The notes under the pieces were generated by a model that did no database searches, had not been told where the DNA came from, and saw only the letters and a list, made by a program, of their open reading frames with translations. From Lethocerus indicus (Eukaryota; Arthropoda; Insecta; Hemiptera; Belostomatidae): a stretch of DNA of 64,000 bases. The translations under genes and the position numbers were made by a program. Location of the stretch: NCBI GenBank assembly GCA_019843655.1, contig JACDQD010000003.1:6264925-6328924 (forward strand), read 5' to 3'. Positions 11,375 through 21,600 of the stretch are shown one piece after another. Each line of letters begins with the position of its first letter. Within the stretch, counting starts at the first letter, position 1.

Positions 11375-12907
11375 CGTCCTTTTCGGTGGAATCGTCGCCG
11401 GGGCGGCCCTACCCCCCCGGCCTTCCACAGTCGTCCCCTCCTCCGTCCGCGTGGAGAAAATTTTGTGCCGGGACACAACAGATGCCGGCAAAATTAACCC
11501 GGGCCGACCGGCGGACCCTTTTCCTAATTGCGTCCGATCACAGGTGTCGCCAATTTACCGTCGGATCGTTATAAATTGTTTCTTTTTTTCCCCCTCCCAC
11601 CCCTATCCCCTCCCTGTCCCTCCGTTCGCGGAAAATAATAAATTACCCGTTTTACGATCGGGATACAAAAAAAGGGTGAAAAAATAATAAAAATAGAAAC
11701 GCTCATTTTTCAACCCGACTCCGGTTCGATTGCCTTTCATTTAATTTTATCTGGGCTATCCTTAGCCGGCCATTTTTAAAGGACCCCGTTTTGCGGAACG
11801 GTTTCAGTGTAAATTTTCCGCTCTTCTCTGAAGAACGTGTTAAGAAATGCAAGGTAATGTAGCGCCTACGCAGAATTATTCAGCGATTTATTCCTTAAGC
11901 AGTTATTTTCATTTTGCATTAAATATAACTTAATTCCCCCCCTTGAAAATTCGCCTTGTAACGTCAAATCTACACTAGGTCAATTATATTTATTCGCCTC
12001 CATGTCGCATCTTCCTTTTCTATGTTTATGTCTAATTATATATTTGACTTTATAAATTGTTCTCTTTTTACTCTACGGGGGGCGCTGACATGAGAAGGAG
12101 TAGAAATATCATTCGTTGAATGAAATATTTTAATATGAAATTTTATCTCTTGAAATGTTAACATATGAAATTATAAGACCAGGTGTTTTTAACCATATAG
12201 TATTTTTTAGTAGGAACATCAAGGACAATGTTAAACCTTTAATCTTAAATCGTCCCCCAGAGATGACCCTATACCATTTAGTGTACCCTTATAAAATTAA
12301 ACCGTGGTCCTTAATTCCATTCTTTTGTCTTCTGCATATTTCAAACTGCCGCGCGAGGAGTGAATAAAAACAAAACTCATTGAGTAAGTAAAATTCCATA
12401 TTAAAGTTAAAATTTAAGCATATTGTTAGTATAATCAAATTAAAAAAGGATTATACGCTTATTCAACGAGTAAACTGGAAATCGTTAGGTGTAAATCCAT
12501 TTCACACGAAGTATGCCTGTAAATTAAAAGGGGTATTCAAACTAGATCTAATCTTATTTTCCCAATTTGTTTTCGTTCAAGTTTTCTTGGTTTTATCTTT
12601 TCAAACTTTCTTCAACTGCATTAAACCGCAAACGCTTCTAAAGTAAAATGCACGACACTCTATTGGCCCGATTCCAACTGAAATCGTGCCGAGGTCCGGC
12701 TAATTGCCGCCCAATATGGGGACAGACACGACAATTGGACAAAGGAGTCACTCCCTGTTCCTATTTTGGAACAAAGGGTTATTTATTTACTGCTCTCATC
12801 GTATGCACTAACTGTATGCAGGGTCCGAAAACGGTATTCCGATATATTTCTTCCCGTACCGGACACTCCATTAAGTATTCTCTATTTAAATAGGATAAAT
12901 TATTTAT

Positions 12908-13505
12908 CGTAGATTTCGTGTGTTTCTGTCTCCTCTCGCTGGTTTGGTCTTTTGCTAGACCGGTTTCGGCTGTCCGCCATCCTCAGTAGCGGTGTTAGTC
13001 ACTTTTAACACTGTCACTGTCACTTGTATTGCACACGCCGCCGAATTGATATAGACCCGCCGAGCAAATACCAGCTGCGATTTGCGAAAAATGAGGTTCT
13101 GTGCCGATTTAATCCTGAATACGTACATATCACAACGAAAGTGAATGCTAACAACCGGGCATAGTTGAGGATATAGGATACACGCAACAAGAACAAAAAC
13201 TATAGCATAATAAATGAGAATATTAGCTAAATTAAGCTTGGCACCACCAGCAACAGCCCAATAATCCAAAAAAAAGATAGACCACATGACCTTAATGATC
13301 TAAAAAAAGAATAGTATTCGTAAAACCCGCTAGAAAACAAAGATAGACCCCTGTTGCATCCAACTACCGAATTTATTGAAGAAGATACTACGGCGCTCTA
13401 ATGCAGACCCGCATAACGGAGTTGTGTTGACGGTCTAGTATCTTTTGCTTAGACGGCGCCGACCGAACTAGCGCCCCGGTGGCTGGTGCGGGAATGTACT
13501 TAAAT
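12908..13505 (-). mobile_element. Family A copy 3, one arm plus internal segment
   Basis: The left arm starts at CGTAGATTTCGTGTGTTTCT and includes a hammerhead core on the minus strand. The internal segment follows, reversed relative to the copies at 25334, 35090 and 53045, and ends with the motif CTTAGACGGCGCCGACCGAA and part of one 70-bp unit (to about 13505). The second arm and the tail are missing. A 110-codon frame at 13287-12955 on minus spans arm and interior; related frames occur in other copies, but some carry stops or frameshifts. I found no clear target duplication. Confidence 0.85.
12954..12990 (-). ncRNA. Hammerhead ribozyme-like motif, copy 3
   Basis: Read on minus: GCUA, then CUGAGGA (fits CUGANGA), stem II GGC/GCC with a GGACA loop, GAAA, and stem III ACC/GGU with no loop. 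The cleavage triplet GUC follows (C17 is the complement of 12958), and UAGC pairs with the opening GCUA. All core positions of the hammerhead family are present. The odd point is one extra U between CUGANGA and stem II. The self-complementary ACCGGU stem III would favour dimer folding, as known for minimal hammerheads of Penelope-like elements. Activity is not shown by sequence. Confidence 0.6.
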
Positions 13506-16500
13506 AACATTCCTTTATAACACCTTTTAGAACCAAGAACCTATTTTTGATTTTTACAATATAATTAGTAGGAAGAATCTAGTATAAAAGACACTTTACC
13601 GTCATGTCATACATTAACAATTTATATTGTGCGTAAAATGCGTCTTATGTTAGGTACATTTGTATTATGTACAAGTCATGTAATCGGCTTTCGTGAATAA
13701 TAAATGAATGTGTTTTGAATATTGGGAAAAAATGCTTACAGCATAACATCACAATGTCTTTTAGGGAGATAAATCACCATCAAAATGCGAAAACGTCTTT
13801 GCAAAATATAAAATCTAAGTCAAGAAGGAAAATTTCCTGCCGTTTCTTTGTGAAGTCGGGAAGATTTCTTCAACTCTCTTCTTTTTTTCTCTTTTAACAT
13901 GAATCTCTTTACTTAAAGCGATACTAACTTTCCACTTTAGTAGAGTCTAAAGGCCCTCGTTCCTATTTAACGTTTAAGGGTTTCAAACCGCGGTTGAAGT
14001 TGAGATTTTATCATTGTTATTTATTATCGATTGTCCATGCCGGCCGCCTCCGAGGCCCCTCGACCCCGTCGCCTGCAGGCAGTCCTCATTTCGTTAATCT
14101 AAATAAACCCTCAGTTAAAACTGCCCGTCTTAGCGGATGTGCTCCCAGTAATTGTAATTATTTCCCTTTATATAATATTTGTCATATTACATAATCACGC
14201 GGTCTCCCAAAACGTAGCTTAAATGACTCCTTTAATATTGCAGTTCTCGGGGTCATCTTGTCACTATTTTCTGGATTTCTGTAGCATTTGAATTTTGGGA
14301 ACCACAACGGCTGCTAATCAATAGTTGAGTGAATATTGGCAAGCTTTTTTTTTCACCCGGCTCACACAATTTTAATTATACTCCGCGATAGGTTTCCCGG
14401 CGCATTAAGGAAATGTCAAGAAAACGATGTGCCCCGACCCAGACCGAAGAAAATGTCACCAGGATGGTCCCCTCACGAAACTATCCCTCCCACTCACTCC
14501 TCAAAGTTAAGATCGCCGAAACCGGAACAATTTTTTCCAGTCTAACTGCGGTAGATTCCTCTACTGTCCGATAACTCCCTGCCAAAGAGTGTAACTGCAA
14601 AATACGCAGTGAATAACATAAAAAAATAAAAATAATCGTATCTTCATCTGGGTTCACTGTTAATATGTTGTGCTAAATTTTGTTTGAAAGTACATCTGCG
14701 GAAAACTATGACTGGAATAATTCAGAATAAACACACACTCTCGATATACGATTATGTAACGAAGGAATAAAGGTAATATTTTAATTACCATGATAATTTT
14801 TCATGGAATGATTGAAATAAAGACTTAAATTCAGTCAGTTATTACCTAAATTATTTGATATTCAATAGAACGGATAGAAGATATCTGTTGGTTCCCTATT
14901 TCCATTGCAAATTGTAAGGAACCCGCGTGAATTCTAAAAATACAATAATTATTTTATAGTCTCAAACGTCCTGTATCGAAATTCGTTCATTCCCTTCATT
15001 CTCTTATAATATTTCTAATGAAGTAATAAGTGTAACATTCATAAATTGGAGTGTTTCGCACACGCATCCTGTGCCTTGTATAATTAGGCTTTCGAACATT
15101 ATTTAAAGTAGGGTCCCGCGTTTCGTGCTAATTAGAACCGAGCCGGGACTGGCTGAAGCACGCGATTCGAGGGGCGCAACGCCCGATCGTCGATCTCGCG
15201 TTTTCTCGCCACCGCTCTCCGCCCAATCTCAATTCGGATCGGCCGACCGTTTTAGGCCCGCTTCGAAAAATTATCTCCGAAAATCCATTTTAGGAAAATT
15301 TATCCGCCCCCAACGTCGAGCCTCCCGCCGGCCGCGTCACGCGCCTCCGTCGTCTCATCCTTATTGGATCTAAACCAGTGGCGCCGTAGATCCAATATAA
15401 CCGACTTCCTTCTCTATGAAATGCGTTGTACGCGATATTAATACATATCGAATTTCGCCCGCCGGAGCATTTTAAATTAAGTGGAGATCAAGGGGATCAC
15501 TGAACAAATTTAGAATAAGTACAGGATAATGCGCTGTTCGATATTGTATTTTGAAGCTCTGGTTCCTTCCGTGGGTTATTACTTTATGAACAAAAACTAA
15601 TGGTCTCCGACTTTGAAAAACACTCTCTCGACGAGGTCAAAAGTGCTGTCGGCATGTACTTTTCAGGATTTTTGCTGAATTTTAGTGACAAATGTAGGCA
15701 TAATAATCGTATTAAAAAATAATGGGAAGGTAATGCGCATTTTGAAAACTTATATTGTCCGGTGATCATTTGTATTTGGTCCCGAATTTTTGAATAAAAT
15801 TAATGTAAAATTGTAATGTAAAAACTGAGGATAGTCAACTCTCATGAAGGATATTTTAAATTAGTTTTAATAAAATATATTATTATGCTTCTGATGGTAT
15901 CTGTCTAATTAGATTTTTATATCCTATCCATACAGGATTGCCTATCTTGAAAAATTAAACCCTCGGTTACGCCACGGCCTCATATATTAAATCGGACAAA
16001 ATCCATACTCGTTTCCTGCCGCCGTTCCGGGTTTTGAAAGTCCCAGCGAAATTTCCGGGGATTTACGGGCTTCAACCCCCATCCCCGCTTCTTCTGCTCC
16101 GTCTTTATTATCCGGTCGATAAATCACGAAAGAAAGGGGAGGGGAAAAAGTTAACTCCTTTCTTTTCTGGTTTTTCGGTCCCTTTTTTTTACGTTTTCGT
16201 TTTAATAAAAGGAAAAAACGCCGCGGTATGTGGTGTGTATTAACATAAAGCTGGTCCGTCGGCACCGGAGCTTGTTGGCGTGACGCATGCTATGGGTCGG
16301 ATGTCGTTATTTAAATACATGGTGGGGGGGGGGGCTTTTCGGATTTAATGATGGTTCGAACCCCCCGAGGAGACGCGATAGTTTGAAAGGGATGAACCGA
16401 GTTTGATTCATTGGCAGGGGAGAGAGTTAAACAGCGGGCGGTCTGCTAATCACTGCACCGATTCGTTTAACAACAATTATTTGCAGATTGAGCGAGAGGA

Positions 16501-18705
16501 ATCATTTCCCTCTTAAGTCATCAAGACTAATGACTATACTCGACTCAGTCAGCTCCACTCTTTTAATCAGTTGAAATTTGTAATTGAAAGAAAATACGGC
16601 GTGCCAAATGAGAATCGAACTTCGAATCAAATTCGTTTACGCCGCATCACTCTAATCAATGGCCGGTCTGGACCTCTAGAGGCATCGGAATTTCCCTGCA
16701 GTTAAACCTTATCCGAAATGTATTTTAGTGGCGTTACCACTATTTTGCAAATTAGCAGCCATGTATGGAAAATGTTATTTTAATTAAAATATATAAATAT
16801 TCTGTACTCTAAAACTACACAGACTTTAATTAATTAAAATAATTAACCTAATTAGATAATTAAATAATTAAACTATGAAGTATCAGATCATGGTATCGTA
16901 ATCCAACATATTCAAATTGTTAACAGCAAATTGGAAACATATTCTCGGACATTTTCGCAAGAAATTAAACTATATTTTCCGCACGGACAACGGGTAATTG
17001 TCGCTGTGTAACTCCGATTCCAGACGTAAACTTGTAAATCGGCGGAAAACAGAGTTTTTTGAAGTCCGCGGTTCAATTCATAACTCAATTAAACACTTTT
17101 CCGCATCTTTTGTCCTAAATTCGGAGAGGGGGTTAATTTCTCAGAAAATCTCGTCGAGGCTCCACGACCGCGAATAAATTATTCGCAGAACGTCGAATAC
17201 TCTTATAATGTCAGATCTTTAAAACAAAGGATCTCATCTCAATTACACTTGACTCTGGAATACGGTCATTATAAACAATAGAAAATAAATAAATAATAAA
17301 CTCTCTTATGGGTGGGTCAGTATATACTCAGACTTGTTCCAGAGTGCTAAAAGAAAATGAAAAATAGATCAATCATCAATTGTGGAACGGAAAGTGGAAT
17401 TTGAATCGAAATGGGGCCTGAGGATTTCATCCGGATACCATCAAAAAGACCATCGCAAGAGTAGGTTCGATGAAAAGGAAAAATACAAGGAACAAGAAGA
17501 AGACGGAAGCAGAATGAACTTCTTGTAACCGTCATTAATCCTTTAGGGCACTTAAATTTTCGAGACGTCAGTATATATTTTATACAAGAGATACTATATT
17601 TTTCTCTCTATATATAATATAATTTACATAAAACTTGCAAAGAAGTTATAGGCCATAATGTTACAAGTGGTTAAATTTGCTTTGTTATTAAAAATTTACA
17701 TTTGTTATTTAAAATTATCAACGTAATAAAAATTACATAATAAAGCACAGAAAGTTATGCTCGACATCAAGCATTGATCGGTAAATTCTGAGCGGCTACG
17801 AAATACGACCTAGCTCAATTTGAATTTACATTAATCTTGAGATTTCGTGGACGGAAATGACAATAAATTATTCGAGGGAACGTTAAATCATCCGGTATTT
17901 TTAGAAGTAATTTTGAACTATTTCTGGAAAAATATCTAGTTCGGTTGATATTTAAAGCCATTTCAGTTATTTTATGGCACGCTTGCCTGAAATTTGACAA
18001 CTCATTAAAAACAAGAAAAAAAAACCGTATTAAGCCATTTCGGGTTGCCTTATCGGCCGGCAAAAGACACGTTGGACTCGATTTTTGGCAAAATGATTGG
18101 ACAGTTTTAAAACTCGGAGACGGGGTCTGTAATTTGGTAACCTTTAGAAACAATCTCGAGCCAGGGGGGAATTTGGTCACGAAACATTTTAAATAATACG
18201 GTCTACATCAGACCCACGTGGGCGGTCGCCAATCGTCATCCCTCCGACCTTCGGTTGGCGCCGTTTTGAATGTGTTACGAATTAGCCGAAGAAAAAACAT
18301 ATTGTATGCAAAACTGAAATGGGAAAAATTACCTAGCGTCGTGTCGATGGATGTAATAAGGGTGTGGGTCATAAGTGGTTTGACCCTGTGACTTATTGAT
18401 TGAGAAACGTTATCAGATAACCGACCCGTCATGGCGGTCCACGCTCACGCTCCTATCTCGCTCTTATTATCTTCCCTAATTCAATCATTCAAGCTAATCG
18501 TCTAATCGCCTTAAGTCAGTAGGGTCCATTAACAGACCAATAGGAATTCGGCTAGTGATGCGTTTGTAATGCTGTGGAAATACGAAATTGAGTAAGCAAC
18601 ATATTGGACAACATTTTGAGTACTCATAATGTTGAGTAAAATCGTTGAAGTACGGAAGGGGAGGCTACAATTTATGTAAAATATTATAGACTCTCCAAAC
18701 TAAAT
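13506..18705. other. Unique stretch without a recognised gene
   Basis: AT-rich, with GC-richer patches at 14030-14080 and 15120-15370. An A/T-only run of TAATTA-type cores lies at about 16780-16880. The 121-codon minus frame at 18180-17815 has no domain I recognise and is overlapped by an open plus frame. A weak tRNA-like B-box candidate is at 16597-16644. Confidence 0.45.
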
Positions 18706-18762
18706 TTACTGAAGATAGCGAACACCAGAAACCGGTCTAGCAAAAAACTAAATCAACGAGTG
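18706..18762 (+). mobile_element. Family A copy 4, arm fragment
   Basis: Only the inner right arm remains: TTACTGAAGATAGCG, then GAAACCGGTCTAGC, and a decayed outer arm. The hammerhead core strings CTGAAGA, GAAA and GTC are kept, but the stem II strands and the opening stem I strand have changed, so I would expect the fold to be lost. Confidence 0.7.
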
Positions 18763-18832
18763 AAGATAGATTGCAAAAATCATAAAAATGTAACTGAATT
18801 CACATTCTTTGGTGAGATGTCTTTAATGATTG

Positions 18833-18887
<55 letters not shown>

Positions 18888-19629
18888 GATAAATAAAATT
18901 GGAGTTCTAATGCTAACTCTGGTAATCCCAAAGGGATTATTTCAATCGGCTTGTCTTTCTTTATTATTTAAACGTTCATTTGTACTGGCAGATAAACATT
19001 AAATGAGGTAAATATTTCCAGAAGCTAAACCAAATTCATGTTCCCTTATAGATTTGAATTTATGGCCCGATGAAATTATCCGGGCAAGTCTCGTGTTGTC
19101 CGAAGCTTGAGTTTCAGTGGGAACGCTTCCCTGAACTTTATATCTCCCAGATAACATTGTTGTTATTGATCAGCCGGGGGAACTAAGCCGCCGCCGATTT
19201 ATTACCTTGTACATTGTCCGAGTCATTTGTACATGTGTTTCTGCCTAGTCTAACTTATCTTGTTATTCCCATGCGTTCAGGAACGTGATTTCCGCTTGCC
19301 TCACATCAGTGAATCGTAATTGTTTCACACTTTTTACATACGGAAACCATTGCGAAACAAAACTAGCGAAGAGACAATGTCACCTAATGGTTGCTTTTAA
19401 TTGTCCGTGATCGAAGATCCATTCCATAAATTATTTCAATTTATGTGCTAAAATAAAATGAGCGTAATAAATCTTAAATGTGAATAGGAGTTGCACTCGT
19501 ATCGGTATTATCGTAAATGGATGTGCGTTTTATTTACTTCACCAATTTGCTTCCAATTCGTTAAATTATCCTGTCATCACTACGTGAATTTAACAGAGAT
19601 TCTTGTTGAGAATGGTCATCTGTTTCAGT
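18763..19629. other. Unique DNA with AT microsatellite
   Basis: Nothing recognised apart from the AT tract at 18837-18885. A short open frame crosses that tract and is not credible as a gene. Confidence 0.45.
18837..18885. repeat. (AT)n microsatellite
   Basis: About 24 uninterrupted AT dinucleotides. Confidence 0.95.
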
Positions 19630-20016
19630 CTTATTTTGGCACGAACGTGGAATCCCCACACCCGCGTCAAAAGAATCGACTTAAACGGAAAATTTGGACT
19701 CTTAAGGCCATTAGTAAAACGGACATCGAAATTGACCTTAAGTAACAAACTAACAATATACAAAGCAATACTCAAACCGACATGGACATATGGTATTGAG
19801 CTATGGGGTTCCACCAACACATCCAACATCGCCCGCATCCAGAGATTCCAATCAAAACTCCTTCGCACCATCCTTAATGCTCCCTGGTATGTTTCTAACC
19901 ACACAATCCACCATGACCTCAACATACCAACTCGTTCCTCAACGAACCAAATCTCGGTTCCTGAAGTTCCACTCCTGGAAAGAACTACTCTAAATCTGTG
20001 TAAACCTAAAATATAG
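19630..20016 (+). mobile_element. Jockey-like LINE fragment, after the RT domain
   Basis: One frame reads TWNPHTRVKR, then KLTIYKAILKPTWTYGIELW, then LLRTILNAPWYVSN and HHDLNIPT. This is the conserved region just C-terminal to the reverse-transcriptase domain of Jockey-clade LINEs, about 90 codons. After HHDLNIPT a small deletion shifts the frame: the DNA still matches the element at 320-654 (CTCGGTTCCTGAAGTTCCAC) but the reading frame is wrong and soon ends. The catalytic RT core, the endonuclease and the 3' tail are absent. A dead fragment. The 5' border is approximate. Confidence 0.85.
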
Positions 20017-21034
20017 TCGATTAAAACCACGTAGAAGATATGAAAAAGTTATTAAAATTATTCAGACTTTAGGATAATATATATTGTTACACCACTCTGC
20101 TTGCTGTTGTTCAAAGCTACTCTTTGTTGTCTCTCGCGTATGTTTAAAATGAATACTCGTACAAATAAATTCAAAGACATGGGGGATTTTATTTTTAAAT
20201 TTCAGCCAAAGCTGGAAACATTGTGGAAGTATTTCAGAAATAAAAACGCTCGCCCGAGGGGATGTTATGCCGGTGCATGTGCGGCTCACAATGAGAGCGG
20301 GGAGGGAAGACATAACCGGGGAAGGGGAGGGCGGGCGTGTGGCCGTGCGTGGGTGTGTGATGGAGCCTTCCGCACATTCGACCGAGCTGCAGTAACTGTA
20401 AAGATTTTATTAGGACTTATTTGATACAATGGTACACATCTGTTAGACAATCCCCCGCTCTCTAATACTATATCCCTCCGGACCGACTGATGTTCAGAGT
20501 TGGGAAAAACAGTATTACGACTTGAGGCGGGTCGAGACCGTCGGCATTTCCCAGTCTGGCAATTGTGGTCCGCCCTCGGCAATTGTTTCTTTTAAATCCG
20601 CGAGTTAGGTAGTTCTCATATCCCGTCCTAGAAAATAGGCTCCTTCGGAAGTAATTTGTTCGTGGAAACATTGAACGTGGTATTATTTTATTTGCAAAAA
20701 CAATTTCCACAACGTCCCATCCCCAACTTTTATTACTATACCAATGGCTCATACTACATCACCTTCGCCGTTTCAATTACAAGACTTCGAGCTTGTGGCG
20801 TTGCCATACATTCACCTAAGGGCTCTATTCTAGAAAATATACAGGTTCTTCATATTTTTCTTCATTTTCACCCGTTATTACTGTTTCATTGATGAAAACA
20901 CTCGTTCACGTGTAGGCTCTTAATTTCATTAAAATTAATTTGTAATTTAAGGATTCGTATTTAAATCTCATAGTAATTTCAATTTCTGCGAATGCGAATT
21001 CTTCTACGTGGCGGGATAGAAGTAGGAAGGAAAG
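20017..21034. other. Unique DNA, nothing recognised
   Basis: Mixed base composition with a GC-rich patch at 20280-20360. Several short overlapping open frames on both strands, none recognisable. Confidence 0.45.
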
Positions 21035-21044
21035 GGAAATAAAT
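21035..21044. repeat. Target-site duplication, left, family A copy 5
   Basis: GGAAATAAAT recurs exactly at 21591-21600. The GG of the right copy could also belong to the element end, leaving 8 certain bases. Confidence 0.7.
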
Positions 21045-21590
21045 CGCTTTAGAATACCTCTTTTGTGGTCTACGAGGGGTTGGAATACCGCGGGCACGCT
21101 TACTGCACTGTCACTGTCACTTGTAATGCAGACACAGTGGAATCAATATAGCCACTTGACCACTTGACCCTAATGATCTAAAAAGAAGAACAGTATTCGC
21201 AAACACCGACTAGAAAACAAGGATAGACCCCTGTTGCATCCAACTACCGAATTTATTGAAGAAGATACTACGGCGCTCTAATGCAGACCCGCATAGCAGA
21301 GTTGTCTTGACGGTCTAGTATCTTTTGTTTAGACGGCGCCGACCGAACTAGCGTCCCCTGAGGTTGATGAGGAAATGCACGGCAATGTAAAAAAATTCTA
21401 CAGTCTTAACTAAAGTTCGTTGGTGGACTTGCACCGATAAACAATACAAGTGACAGTGACAGTGCAGTGAGGATGCCCAAAAAACACCCAAAGTGCAACA
21501 AGTGACTAACACCGCTACTGAAGACGGCAAGCAGCCGAAACCGGGCTACCAAAAGACCAAAAGAGAGAGAGAGAAACAGACGAAATCTAC
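21045..21590 (-). mobile_element. Family A copy 5, inverted, one arm lost
   Basis: In reverse orientation: the tail lies on the left (21047-21080, ending GGGGTTGGAATACCG). That arm has lost its outer part and its hammerhead and begins again at the GCACTGTCACTGTCAC motif. The internal segment follows, then a single partial 70-bp unit (about 21405-21446), and then the other arm to CGAAATCTAC at 21590. The hammerhead at 21514-21550 on plus keeps CTGAAGA and GAAA, but the GUC site reads GGC and stem I is weakened, so it should be inactive. Flanked by an exact 10-bp repeat. Confidence 0.85.
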
Positions 21591-21600
21591 GGAAATAAAT
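21591..21600. repeat. Target-site duplication, right, family A copy 5
   Basis: Exact repeat of GGAAATAAAT at 21035-21044. Confidence 0.7.

Larger units (their letters stand above)
7573..12907. other. Long unique stretch without a recognised gene
   Basis: Mostly AT-rich, with a mixed purine/pyrimidine patch at 8880-9060, a moderately GC-rich patch at 10150-10400 and a GC-rich patch at 11200-11640. Open frames (for example 9106-8873 on minus and 10558-10758 on plus) are short and not recognisable. A G-run cluster lies at 8916-8931 and a perfect 16-bp palindrome at 11359-11374. Confidence 0.45.

Noticed and set aside
12954..12990. Alternative hammerhead fold using GGTCT/AGACC as stem III
   Set aside because: That pairing exists as a hairpin, but it places AAACC where the cleavage triplet should be. 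The fold with ACC/GGU followed by GUC satisfies all conserved positions.
16324..16334. 11-base G-run, similar to one at 21904-21914
   Set aside because: Both follow GGT, but the flanks differ otherwise. These are simple homopolymers and not evidence of a shared repeat.
17815..18180. 121-codon minus frame
   Set aside because: No recognisable domain, and a plus frame is open over the same DNA. Treated as chance.
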